This document shows positions 7,881-14,072 of a DNA stretch of 15,888 nucleotides, in pieces (the first letter of the stretch is position 1; the number at the start of each line of letters is the position of its first letter). This DNA comes from Rhodanobacteraceae bacterium (GTDB lineage: Bacteria > Pseudomonadota > Gammaproteobacteria > Xanthomonadales > Rhodanobacteraceae), in the NCBI GenBank assembly GCA_012270595.1, contig JAAXIA010000163.1:1-15888 (forward strand), given 5' to 3'. The position numbers were made by a program, and so were the translations under genes. The notes beneath the pieces are model-generated. The model saw nothing but the letters and a program-made list of their open reading frames with translations, had not been told where the DNA came from and did no database searches.

Positions 7881-8015
7881 TTGCGAGCTCTGACTGCCCT
7901 CGCGCGGGCAGTAAATTTGCGCACGGAAGGCCCCCGGCTTCAGAAACGCACAGAGCAGGCAAGAGCTGGTGTGGACTGGTTACCCTCAAGTGTGGTGCAA
8001 GATAGTCATGGGTAG
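7881..8015 (+). CDS. Small ORF of 44 codons between pilG and pilI
   Basis: A TTG at 7881 is preceded by AAAGGAGG (7868-7875) with a five-base gap, a near-ideal ribosome binding site. It opens a frame of 44 residues ending in TAG at 8013-8015, eight bases past the pilI start. The predicted peptide is basic, begins with RALTALARAVNLRTEG and resembles nothing I know. Without this frame the strong binding site has no evident client, because pilI has no good site of its own. It may therefore be a coupling leader for pilI, or a remnant of a lost gene. I cannot tell whether the peptide has a function. Confidence 0.35.
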   Translation: MRALTALARAVNLRTEGPRLQKRTEQARAGVDWLPSSVVQDSHG

Positions 8016-8592
8016 TGCCGTCCCGTCTCCTTTTACGATTCTAGCCCGCTATGAACAACTGGCCTTGGTGCATGCGTTTGATTCTGCCAAGAATCGCCAA
8101 AGCATAGCGCTTTGGCGGGGAATTGCTTATCGCGCCGGCCATGCTAATTTTGTCAGCGACCTTGAAGAGATCAACGAACTGCTGTTTGTGCCAGTACACG
8201 CGCCCGTAGCTGGTGCCTTTTCGTGGTTGCTTGGCGTGACCCAAGTGCGCAGGAAACTCTTGCCAGTGGTTGATCTGGGGAGCTTTCTTTTCGGAGAACA
8301 GACGGTTTTTTCTAAGCGTAATCGTCTTTTGCTGGTGCCGCAGGGCGGTGGTGAAGTGGCTTTGTTGGTGAACGAAGTATTTGGTCAACGTACTGTTGAG
8401 ACAGCGCAGCATAGCCAGATCATTGCTGAAGACGATCCGCAGATGAGCCGCTTTGTGCAGGGGCGGATCAGGCTGGAGGAAGAGTCATTTACAGTGCTGA
8501 GTATGAAGCAACTGACCAATGCAGCGGCGTTCCGTCAGGCAGGTCCGATGGAAGAGTCATCCACAGATGCTAGCCTGCTTGGTTTCATGTGA
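8008..8592 (+). CDS. pilI: CheW-like chemotaxis adaptor PilI
   Basis: PilI is the CheW-type adaptor that couples the chemoreceptor PilJ to the kinase ChpA in the twitching-motility pathway. The 194 residues hold one CheW domain: an N-terminal SPFTILARYEQLALVH as in Xanthomonas PilI, then LEEINELLFVP, SWLLGVTQVRRKLLPVVDLGSFL (the core beta segments) and ALLVNEVFGQRTVE. The frame is open from 7969. I chose the ATG at 8008 because homology begins right after it, although its binding site (AAGATAG) is weak. It overlaps the preceding 44-codon frame by eight bases, which may allow coupled translation. Its usual partners pilJ and chpA do not follow; the next gene is an unrelated O-antigen ligase after 158 bases. 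Confidence 0.9.
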   Translation: MGSAVPSPFTILARYEQLALVHAFDSAKNRQSIALWRGIAYRAGHANFVSDLEEINELLFVPVHAPVAGAFSWLLGVTQVRRKLLPVVDLGSFLFGEQTVFSKRNRLLLVPQGGGEVALLVNEVFGQRTVETAQHSQIIAEDDPQMSRFVQGRIRLEEESFTVLSMKQLTNAAAFRQAGPMEESSTDASLLGFM

Positions 8593-8750
8593 TTCTATCG
8601 CGTAGCGGGGTTGGTGTGTGAATGCAGATCGTGATGCCGTGAATGTAGTCGTCGCGATCAAGACATTGAAAATCTGTTTATATCGCTAGGTCAACAACCG
8701 CAAAATCATTGTCTAGATCTTAATGATGGGACAGGGGAACAGGTTGCCTG

Positions 8751-10037
8751 ATGTCGGGATATAGACGCTTCTTTATTTTTATGCGTTCTTTTTCTAACGG
8801 GCTTGGATCACCCTTGTGCTGGCCACTGCTTCCGCTCTGGCTGTTGGTGGCCCTGCTGCCGTTTGGGCGCAGTGCTGAACTGGGTACATTGTGGTGCTTG
8901 ATCGCACTGCTTGCCCGGATAGTTCGGTTAGGGCCGGTCTCATTTTGGCAGGAGCAAAGCGGTGGTACAGCGTTTTTGTTGTTACTTGGTGCTTATGTGG
9001 GTGCGGCTCTGTGCTCGACCCTTGGCGCTCTGGTACCGGCCAAAACCTGGTTGTGTATCGCCGGATTAGTGCGTTATTTTGCGTTGGGGCTTTACGCCAG
9101 TAGCGTGCTTCGGCGAGGTAGTGTTTTGTTCAAGTTTTACGATGGTGTGGCGCTGATTGTGGTGGTATGGGTCGTGGTGGCGTGGTTGCAAATGCTTACG
9201 GGTTGGCATGTGCGTGGCGTGACGGTTGGTCCTTATCTTACCGGTCTGTTTGGTGATAATCTGAAGTTCGGTCCGACCTTGGCTGTGCTTTCAGCTTTTG
9301 TGTTATGGGTGGCACGTGAACGTTGGGGTATGCGTGCCGCATGGCTGGCATTCACGTTGCTTCTTGGGCCGATACTTCTGGCCGGCTCGCGTTCGGCCTG
9401 GTTGTCTTACCTGTTGGTGGCGCTGCTATTTGCAGGTGACTCGACAGTCTCTAGATGTCGATTTGTCGGCAGGTGTGCTTTGGGTGCCGTGCTGTTGTTG
9501 CTGGCCGTTGCTCTGGCCTGGAAGGTATCGACGCATTTTGATGTACGCGCGGAGCGCTCGCTTGGGCTGTTTCGTGGTGACGCACAGGGTTTGGATAGTG
9601 CCCTGACGGGACGAGTGGATATCTGGCGCGTGAGTATGCGGATGATCGCTGCGCATCCGTGGTTCGGTGTGGGCGTACGTGGATTTCGCTATGGTTACCC
9701 GCACTATGCGCCAACCAATGACCACTTCGTGGTGATTGAACCTTGTGGTGTGGGGCAAGGCGCATGCCATCCACATCAATGGCTTCTTGAAGTGCTGGTC
9801 GGCTCCGGAGTCGTGGGTTTGATGTGTTGGCTGCTGGCGATAGTCTGGGCCTGTCGACGCTGGTACTACGCGGCGAGCATGACGCGGTGGTTTGCTTCTC
9901 CACCTGCGTTGGCGCTGGTAGCGATGTTATTCCCGTTTAATACGCATCTTGCTTTTTATTCCGCCTGGTGGGGTTTGCTGTTTGCCTGGTTGGTATCGTG
10001 CTGGTGTGCAGCCTTGTATGTGGTTGACACTTCTTAA
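8751..10037 (+). CDS. O-antigen ligase (WaaL/Wzy) family membrane protein
   Basis: A 428-residue polytopic inner-membrane protein with about ten to twelve hydrophobic segments and one large periplasmic loop (about 260-345). The loop carries LTGRVDIW (R288) and GVGVRGFRYGYPHYAP. After it come H342 and Q343, then nine residues, G353, two residues and G356, which fits the H[NSQ]X9GXX[GTY] signature described for WaaL ligases. GSRSAW (212-217, R214) is the other conserved arginine site. WaaL moves O-antigen from undecaprenyl diphosphate to lipid A-core; Wzy polymerases and pilin ligases such as PilO/TfpO share the fold, so the exact acceptor is unknown. The WaaL signature makes a ligase likelier than a polymerase. 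The start is uncertain: a weak AGG stands seven bases before the ATG, and a second Met is at residue 11. No glycosyltransferase genes flank it. Confidence 0.85.
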   Translation: MSGYRRFFIFMRSFSNGLGSPLCWPLLPLWLLVALLPFGRSAELGTLWCLIALLARIVRLGPVSFWQEQSGGTAFLLLLGAYVGAALCSTLGALVPAKTWLCIAGLVRYFALGLYASSVLRRGSVLFKFYDGVALIVVVWVVVAWLQMLTGWHVRGVTVGPYLTGLFGDNLKFGPTLAVLSAFVLWVARERWGMRAAWLAFTLLLGPILLAGSRSAWLSYLLVALLFAGDSTVSRCRFVGRCALGAVLLLLAVALAWKVSTHFDVRAERSLGLFRGDAQGLDSALTGRVDIWRVSMRMIAAHPWFGVGVRGFRYGYPHYAPTNDHFVVIEPCGVGQGACHPHQWLLEVLVGSGVVGLMCWLLAIVWACRRWYYAASMTRWFASPPALALVAMLFPFNTHLAFYSAWWGLLFAWLVSCWCAALYVVDTS

Positions 10038-10179
10038 GAAATACGCCGAACAAAAGCTAGGTGTAAGTGCGACGGATTGTTCCAATGACCCATAAGATAG
10101 ATGCTTAATTTTTCATTTTGTGGTTGCTGCGGTAGACTGACGCGGTTGTACATTGATCAGAAAACCAAAGGATGTTGTT

Positions 10180-10821
10180 ATGAATATGAAAAACTTATTG
10201 TTTGCGACTGGTTCAGTGTTTGTTGCAATCACCGGAAGGGCTTCTTCTTCTGGTCCGTACATGGTGAGTGCTGGTGACCGGACTAGTGGTGAGCTTATCT
10301 ACGCCAGTGTGCCGGCCAAGGTTTCTCTTACTCTGTTGGGACTTAAATTCCCGGTGATGATTGATTGTGACCAAGGCATGATCGGCGGCAAGTTTCATCT
10401 TGGAAAGAATGTGACAGGCGATGGTGTGGCGAGTATTGATGTTGTTGGGTTCCAGCGCTGTCGTAGTGAGCATTTTCGGGGTTTAGTGCATCTGACGGCG
10501 TCGGGTCCATGGCAGATCAACGCGATGGGCGTTCCAGGAAGCAATCCGATGGTTATGTCTATTAGCAAGGTGAGTCTGCGTGTGGCGGGCACTACGACCG
10601 AGGGCGAAAACTGCTCGATCGAACTTAGCGGTTCTCTCAGCCGCAAATTTCATCAGGATACTCAGTCGCTTAGCCGTTTTGCGATCAGAAGTAAGCTCTA
10701 TGTCAGTCAGGAGCACGGTTGTCCAGAAGATTTCTTCTGGCCAAGAGGAAGAACAGAAGCGGTTTTTTCGGGGCCGAATGAAGTGATTCAGAACGCCGTC
10801 GGTCCGATCAAGATACGTTAA
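10180..10821 (+). CDS. Exported protein of unknown function with four cysteines
   Basis: I do not recognise this 213-residue protein. Residues 1 to about 22 look like a Sec signal peptide: MNMK, then the hydrophobic stretch LLFATGSVFVAITG, then RASSS. The mature part has four cysteines (63, 94, 145, 181), enough for two disulfides, and alternating hydrophobic patterns such as KVSLTLLGLKFPVMIDC and MVMSISKVSLRVAG that suggest a beta-rich domain. It has no further membrane segment and no lipobox. The frame begins at 10153, but the ATG at 10180 is preceded by AAGGA seven bases upstream and starts the signal peptide directly. It follows the O-antigen ligase after 142 bases, possibly on its own promoter, and ends at a hairpin. 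A periplasmic or secreted location is likely; no function can be assigned. Confidence 0.75.
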   Translation: MNMKNLLFATGSVFVAITGRASSSGPYMVSAGDRTSGELIYASVPAKVSLTLLGLKFPVMIDCDQGMIGGKFHLGKNVTGDGVASIDVVGFQRCRSEHFRGLVHLTASGPWQINAMGVPGSNPMVMSISKVSLRVAGTTTEGENCSIELSGSLSRKFHQDTQSLSRFAIRSKLYVSQEHGCPEDFFWPRGRTEAVFSGPNEVIQNAVGPIKIR

Positions 10822-10839
10822 AGACACGGCACGGCAGAC

Positions 10840-10860
10840 GCACGCCTCAATGAGGCGTGC
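10840..10860. terminator. 9-bp hairpin after the unknown exported protein gene
   Basis: GCACGCCTC (10840-10848) pairs perfectly with GAGGCGTGC (10852-10860) around a three-base loop, 19 bases after the stop codon. No T-tract follows on the plus strand (ATATTGATGATG). It may be a weak terminator or an mRNA-stabilising 3' hairpin. It also lies past the 3' end of the convergent DUF502 gene. Confidence 0.55.
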
Positions 10861-10944
10861 ATATTGATGATGTTTTGATGATATCGGTCAGTGGGGTAAA
10901 CGATGCGGCTTCCGGCAACTTATTGACCGCTGATATTGGGCTGG

Positions 10945-11613
10945 TCATCGCGCGCGATTGGAGGCAGTATGGCGTCGAGGGGAGGTCGAGGGGAGTGTGT
11001 CGGGAGACATTGCGCCGCCAGAGACGATAAAAGCCATGGCTTGGTCCATCGTCCAGTCAGTGGGCGTTAGTTCTTCGACGGGAAGTAGTTCCAGATAGCC
11101 GCCGGTCGGGTTGGGTGTGGTGGGAATATACACAGCGGCCATGTCACGGTTACTACCTTCTTCGATCAAGGTGCGTGTTACGAAACCTACGACCTTCATT
11201 CCTGGTCTTGGAAATTCGACCAGGACCACACGCTGTGTGCCATTGGGTTTTTTTTGCAGCATCACCATGAGCTTTTTGGTGCCACCGTAGATGGTTTGCA
11301 CGAGCGGGATACGCTCAATCAGGCGGTCGAAGGCATCCAGTACGCGCCGACCAATCATCCGGTTTGCCAGGCCGCCAAGTAGGTAAAAAGCGATTAAGGT
11401 AAGCAGCATGGCGAGAATGAAGGTCGGCCAGCGTTGCCTGAGCGTATCGGCAACGTGTGGTGCAATTGGTGTGAGCGCATTGACGACGGTGCTGATGAGC
11501 GGCGCACCGAGGTTGGCCAGCAGGCCCAGCACAAACTTGAAGACTAGCCAGGTGACCCAAAGCGGGACAAAGGTCAGTAAACCTGTGATTAGATAGAGTT
11601 TGATGCGCGGCAT
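10945..11613 (-). CDS. DUF502 family membrane protein
   Basis: A 222-residue member of the DUF502 family, whose role is unknown. The N-terminus opens with KLYLITGLLTFVPLWVTWLV, the usual family beginning and first membrane segment (8-28); a second membrane segment spans about 62-84. The soluble part has IPLVQTIYGGTKKL (102-115), VEFPRPG (132-138), VYIPTTPNPTGGYL (161-174) and FIVSGGA (195-201), all typical. The C-terminal tail (from about 202) is polar and Ser/Thr/Pro/Arg-rich. The start ATG has only a weak AAG before it. In many Proteobacteria this gene precedes aspS; here it stands alone between two convergent or divergent unrelated genes, so it gives no functional hint. Confidence 0.93.
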   Translation of the reverse strand: MPRIKLYLITGLLTFVPLWVTWLVFKFVLGLLANLGAPLISTVVNALTPIAPHVADTLRQRWPTFILAMLLTLIAFYLLGGLANRMIGRRVLDAFDRLIERIPLVQTIYGGTKKLMVMLQKKPNGTQRVVLVEFPRPGMKVVGFVTRTLIEEGSNRDMAAVYIPTTPNPTGGYLELLPVEELTPTDWTMDQAMAFIVSGGAMSPDTLPSTSPRRHTASNRAR

Positions 11614-11704
11614 GGACTTGCGGTGGCATGTCTTGAAAGGAAGGCAGTCCGATTGTACAGGAATTTATGGATTTCTAGGTTCCATGAATAAGGTTTGAAT
11701 AAAA

Positions 11705-11720
11705 TATGATAATTGTCATA
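11705..11720. promoter_or_regulatory. 16-bp imperfect dyad
   Basis: TATGATAATTGTCATA is symmetric at seven of its eight base-pair positions. It lies about 95 bases upstream of the DUF502 start and 110 upstream of the CRP/Clp site. It could be an operator for either gene. In this AT-rich stretch chance symmetry is also plausible. Confidence 0.35.
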
Positions 11721-11803
11721 CTATTACCTTTTTTAGATAATCTTTGTTTAAATAAATAACCGCTCATTCTCAGGCTTATTGCTTAGTTGATATACCAAAA
11801 TCT

Positions 11804-11817
11804 TTCTGCATGCAGAA
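11804..11817. promoter_or_regulatory. Perfect 14-bp palindrome next to the CRP/Clp site
   Basis: TTCTGCATGCAGAA is fully self-complementary and ends one base before the CRP/Clp operator begins. This is the position expected for a second activator or a co-regulator. I do not recognise the binding protein. Confidence 0.5.
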
Positions 11818-11818
11818 T

Positions 11819-11834
11819 TGTGATCTGCTTCACA
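11819..11834 (+). promoter_or_regulatory. CRP/Clp operator of the chitinase gene
   Basis: TGTGA, six bases (TCTGCT), TCACA: both half-sites match the CRP consensus without a mismatch. Clp, the CRP homologue of Xanthomonadales, recognises the same sequence, activates extracellular enzyme genes and is inhibited by cyclic di-GMP. The site lies about 200 bases upstream of the chitinase start. Its centre (between 11826 and 11827) is 41.5 bases before a start point predicted from the -10 at 11856-11861, which is class II activator spacing. Confidence 0.75.
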
Positions 11835-11855
11835 CTATTGCCAATAAAATATCCA

Positions 11856-11861
11856 TACATT
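11856..11861 (+). promoter_or_regulatory. Possible -10 element of the chitinase promoter
   Basis: TACATT matches four of six bases of TATAAT and lies exactly where a -10 belongs if the CRP/Clp site is centred at -41.5, with transcription starting near 11868. No good -35 is present, as is usual for an activator-dependent class II promoter. The predicted leader is about 166 bases. Confidence 0.45.
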
Positions 11862-11898
11862 TGAATGGTGACTGCTTTTTTTTGTGTGGTGTTCGGGC

Positions 11899-11917
11899 AT
11901 CCTCATCTCATGAGGAT
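11899..11917 (+). other. 8-bp leader hairpin upstream of the chitinase
   Basis: ATCCTCAT (11899-11906) and ATGAGGAT (11910-11917) pair perfectly around a CTC loop. TTTTT appears 13 bases later. It would lie in the chitinase mRNA leader. It may be structural or regulatory. Confidence 0.45.
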
Positions 11918-11941
11918 ACTAAAGAATTCTCTTTTTACGTC

Positions 11942-11974
11942 CTGAACGAGTCAAGGGTTGACTTGTTCAGATTT
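11942..11974 (+). terminator. Leader terminator-like hairpin (possible attenuator)
   Basis: CTGAACGAGTCAA (11942-11954) pairs with TTGACTTGTTCAG (11958-11970) over 13 bases with one G-U pair and a GGG loop, followed by ATTTTC. This is the shape of an intrinsic terminator, but it lies about 65 bases before the chitinase start codon, with no other gene that would need it. It may be an attenuator within the leader. Confidence 0.45.
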
Positions 11975-12033
11975 TCTGAGAAAGACGACTGTCCCAATAA
12001 GGGCGAATTCAGTAATAAAAGGAGTTACCACTT

Positions 12034-13989
12034 ATGCTTAGGCTTAATGCGTTTACACGTAGTTTAATTGCGTCTGGAGTATTCGCTTGTCTGTCGGTCA
12101 GTTGTTATGGTGCTGTATTCCATCGGGTCACGGTGCCTCGGGATGTACCTGAACCTAATGGACATTGGGTGGGTGGTTATTATTCAAATTGGTCGTATTG
12201 GCGTGGGGGTGCCTCTATCAAAAAGCTGGATCAAATCAGATCCCAGGCAGGATCAGCCAGTTTCGTCACTTATGCGTTTCTTGGCGTTACAAACAGCGCT
12301 ATTCTGGCAAAAAAATTGCCCTACTATGGTGGCGTCAAGTTGAATGCCAAACAACAAGGGACACCAGGTACGGTGGTTGATCCCGAGGCGCTTGCAGAAA
12401 CTCAGATCAAGAAGTGCACTGCTTACCCTAAGGATTATAGTGCCTGCGCCAAGGCAGCAGTGTATCCTTACTTAAAGTCATATGCATCATCCAATAACCG
12501 GATTATTCTTATGGCATCTATTGGTGGCTGGAGTTATACCAGTCGATTTAGTGGTTTTTACCAGGATTACAAGAAAAATCCTGATGTGCTGAACAGATTT
12601 ATTGAATCAGCAAAAAACTGGTTGAAGGGACATCCAGAATATCATGGTTTTGATATTGACTGGGAATATCCTGGTTACGGGCATGGTGGCACGCCTGGTG
12701 GCTCGCATGCTGGTGAAGGCACCCTGTATACCCTGATGATGAATAAATTGCGTAAGATGCTCGACCAGCTCGGTAATGAAAGAAATAGGCATTACTATTT
12801 GACTAGTGCTATTGTAACCACATCGATCAAGGCTAAGGGCGAAGCGGAGCAAGGAGTCGACTGGAAGGCGGTTGGCAAGGACGTGGACTGGTTTAACATC
12901 ATGGCCTTTGATATTAATGGTGAATTTAATGCGGCGAAAGAGAGCGATGCCGAAGCATTGGCCACAGCCAATCCGGATGATTTAAAAGATGCAATTGAGT
13001 ATTATATCAGTATCGGTATACCTTCACGTAAACTTCTTTTGGGGCTTCCCGCTTATGCCCGTGAGATGCTGGTCAGTGATGCGCCTGGTGAAGATAATAA
13101 ATATGGTTACGCAGGAAACTTGCATTATCCGGGTTATAAGAAGTTTTTTAATGCGTTTAAACAGGAATACTATAAGGATAACAAGGCTTACTTTGCTTAT
13201 CAGGATAATCCCAATGCAGAGCCTTATTACCCTGCCGGTGGCATGGTTGATGCAACGGGGGCCTACGACTATCAATGTTTCCTGAAACCTGTGACCGGAG
13301 GCAAGGCAACTGATAACTGTCCTTTTTTGAAGAAGCTAGATAATCGGGGAAGTATTGGACAGATGCCACCATCAGGGTTACATTTAAGTTCTCCAGTAGC
13401 GGGGGTGGCCTGGTTGTCTGGAAACCAGAAAAACATTAAGGCTATCTTTAAAAAATCTCCGGCATCCACTTATCCAGCCTATCCAGTTTTTACAATAGAT
13501 ACGCAGGATGTTGTGCATTACAAGATAGAAAATCTGGTCAAGAAATACAAGATGGGTGGCGTCTGGTTCTGGGAGTTGAGCGAGGATGCGCTCAAAGCGC
13601 CTAAGTACGCTCTGTTTACTCAGGCGTGCAAGGATTTAGGAGAAAATGGGAAATGCCTGGTTTCAGAAAACAATATAGATAAGGGGAAGGTTCATCCTGG
13701 GTTATGCGGTGATGATGATGTCAATTGTGTGTCCATAAGCAACAATTCAGGTCATATGCATGATAATTACACCTTGCTGGACGGAAAAGATAAGGTGTAC
13801 CGTTTTAATAATATGCAGGGCGAATGTGATGATGATGAAAGTTGTGTCAAGCACGTCTCGTTAGGAGACGCTGAAACCAGGTTTATCATTAACCCAACAG
13901 GTTCCAGTCAGTGCCAGGGAACCACGACGGGAGACGCAGCGATCCTGTGCGATGTGAATACACTGACATGTAACTGCCATCCGCAATAA
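12034..13989 (+). CDS. Secreted GH18 chitinase with a cysteine-rich C-terminal domain
   Basis: A 651-residue secreted glycoside hydrolase family 18 enzyme, predicted to cut beta-1,4 bonds of chitin by substrate-assisted catalysis. Residues 1 to about 26 form a Sec signal peptide. The TIM barrel spans about 44-530: first strand WVGGYYSNWSYW, SIGG (162-165), catalytic GFDIDWE (D207, D209, E211), MAFD (290-293) and GGVWFWELSED (508-518). The first Asp of the DxxDxDxE motif is replaced by His204; the catalytic acid E211 is kept. Residues 531-651 hold ten cysteines and a repeated acidic motif (556-566 and 596-605), and I recognise no known binding domain there. AAAAGGAG stands nine bases before the ATG. 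Codons are more AT-rich than in neighbouring genes, which suggests acquisition by transfer. Upstream lie a CRP/Clp site and leader hairpins; a strong terminator follows. Confidence 0.95.
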   Translation: MLRLNAFTRSLIASGVFACLSVSCYGAVFHRVTVPRDVPEPNGHWVGGYYSNWSYWRGGASIKKLDQIRSQAGSASFVTYAFLGVTNSAILAKKLPYYGGVKLNAKQQGTPGTVVDPEALAETQIKKCTAYPKDYSACAKAAVYPYLKSYASSNNRIILMASIGGWSYTSRFSGFYQDYKKNPDVLNRFIESAKNWLKGHPEYHGFDIDWEYPGYGHGGTPGGSHAGEGTLYTLMMNKLRKMLDQLGNERNRHYYLTSAIVTTSIKAKGEAEQGVDWKAVGKDVDWFNIMAFDINGEFNAAKESDAEALATANPDDLKDAIEYYISIGIPSRKLLLGLPAYAREMLVSDAPGEDNKYGYAGNLHYPGYKKFFNAFKQEYYKDNKAYFAYQDNPNAEPYYPAGGMVDATGAYDYQCFLKPVTGGKATDNCPFLKKLDNRGSIGQMPPSGLHLSSPVAGVAWLSGNQKNIKAIFKKSPASTYPAYPVFTIDTQDVVHYKIENLVKKYKMGGVWFWELSEDALKAPKYALFTQACKDLGENGKCLVSENNIDKGKVHPGLCGDDDVNCVSISNNSGHMHDNYTLLDGKDKVYRFNNMQGECDDDESCVKHVSLGDAETRFIINPTGSSQCQGTTTGDAAILCDVNTLTCNCHPQ

Positions 13990-14034
13990 AAAATAAAAGG
14001 GGAGGAAAATGTCTGGTTGATAGATGTTGAGTTT

Positions 14035-14071
14035 GCAGGCGGTACCTTAAGATGTACCGCCTGCTTTATTT
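14035..14071 (+). terminator. Strong intrinsic terminator of the chitinase gene
   Basis: GCAGGCGGTAC (14035-14045) and GTACCGCCTGC (14054-14064) form a perfect 11-bp GC-rich stem with an eight-base loop, followed by TTTATTT. It lies 46 bases past the chitinase stop and just before the 3' end of convergent purK. The T-rich side faces the plus strand, so it mainly serves the chitinase. Confidence 0.88.
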
Positions 14072-14072
14072 A

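Larger units (their letters stand above)
11614..12033. other. AT-rich intergenic control region upstream of the chitinase
   Basis: This 420-base region between the divergent DUF502 and chitinase genes is much richer in A+T than the core genes. In order it holds a 16-bp imperfect dyad (11705-11720), a perfect 14-bp palindrome (11804-11817), a CRP/Clp site (11819-11834), a possible -10 (11856-11861), a T8 run (11876-11883), and hairpins at 11899-11917 and 11942-11970. The chitinase ribosome binding site AAAAGGAG (12017-12024) comes last. A frame from 11810 runs through the hairpins into the chitinase start and is probably not a gene. Confidence 0.7.

Noticed and set aside
8617..8688. GTG frame of 23 codons after pilI, tested as a pilJ remnant
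   Set aside because: The peptide has no membrane segment and no similarity to the start of PilJ, and there is no good ribosome binding site.
9426..9903. Minus-strand frames inside the O-antigen ligase gene
   Set aside because: Low-quality composition and position opposite a clear membrane protein indicate non-coding frames.
10878..10937. Long-range inverted repeat ATATCGGTCA / TGACCGCTGATAT
   Set aside because: The arms pair with a bulge across a loop of more than 30 bases; too weak to support a feature.
11810..12067. 85-codon frame upstream of the chitinase
   Set aside because: It starts inside the palindrome, runs through the CRP/Clp site, promoter and hairpins, overlaps the chitinase start and has no ribosome binding site. 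It is better read as a control region.
14009..14019. AGGGGAGG followed by ATG TCT GGT TGA just after the chitinase stop
   Set aside because: A good ribosome binding site but only three codons before the stop; no longer frame follows. Probably chance or a decayed gene start.
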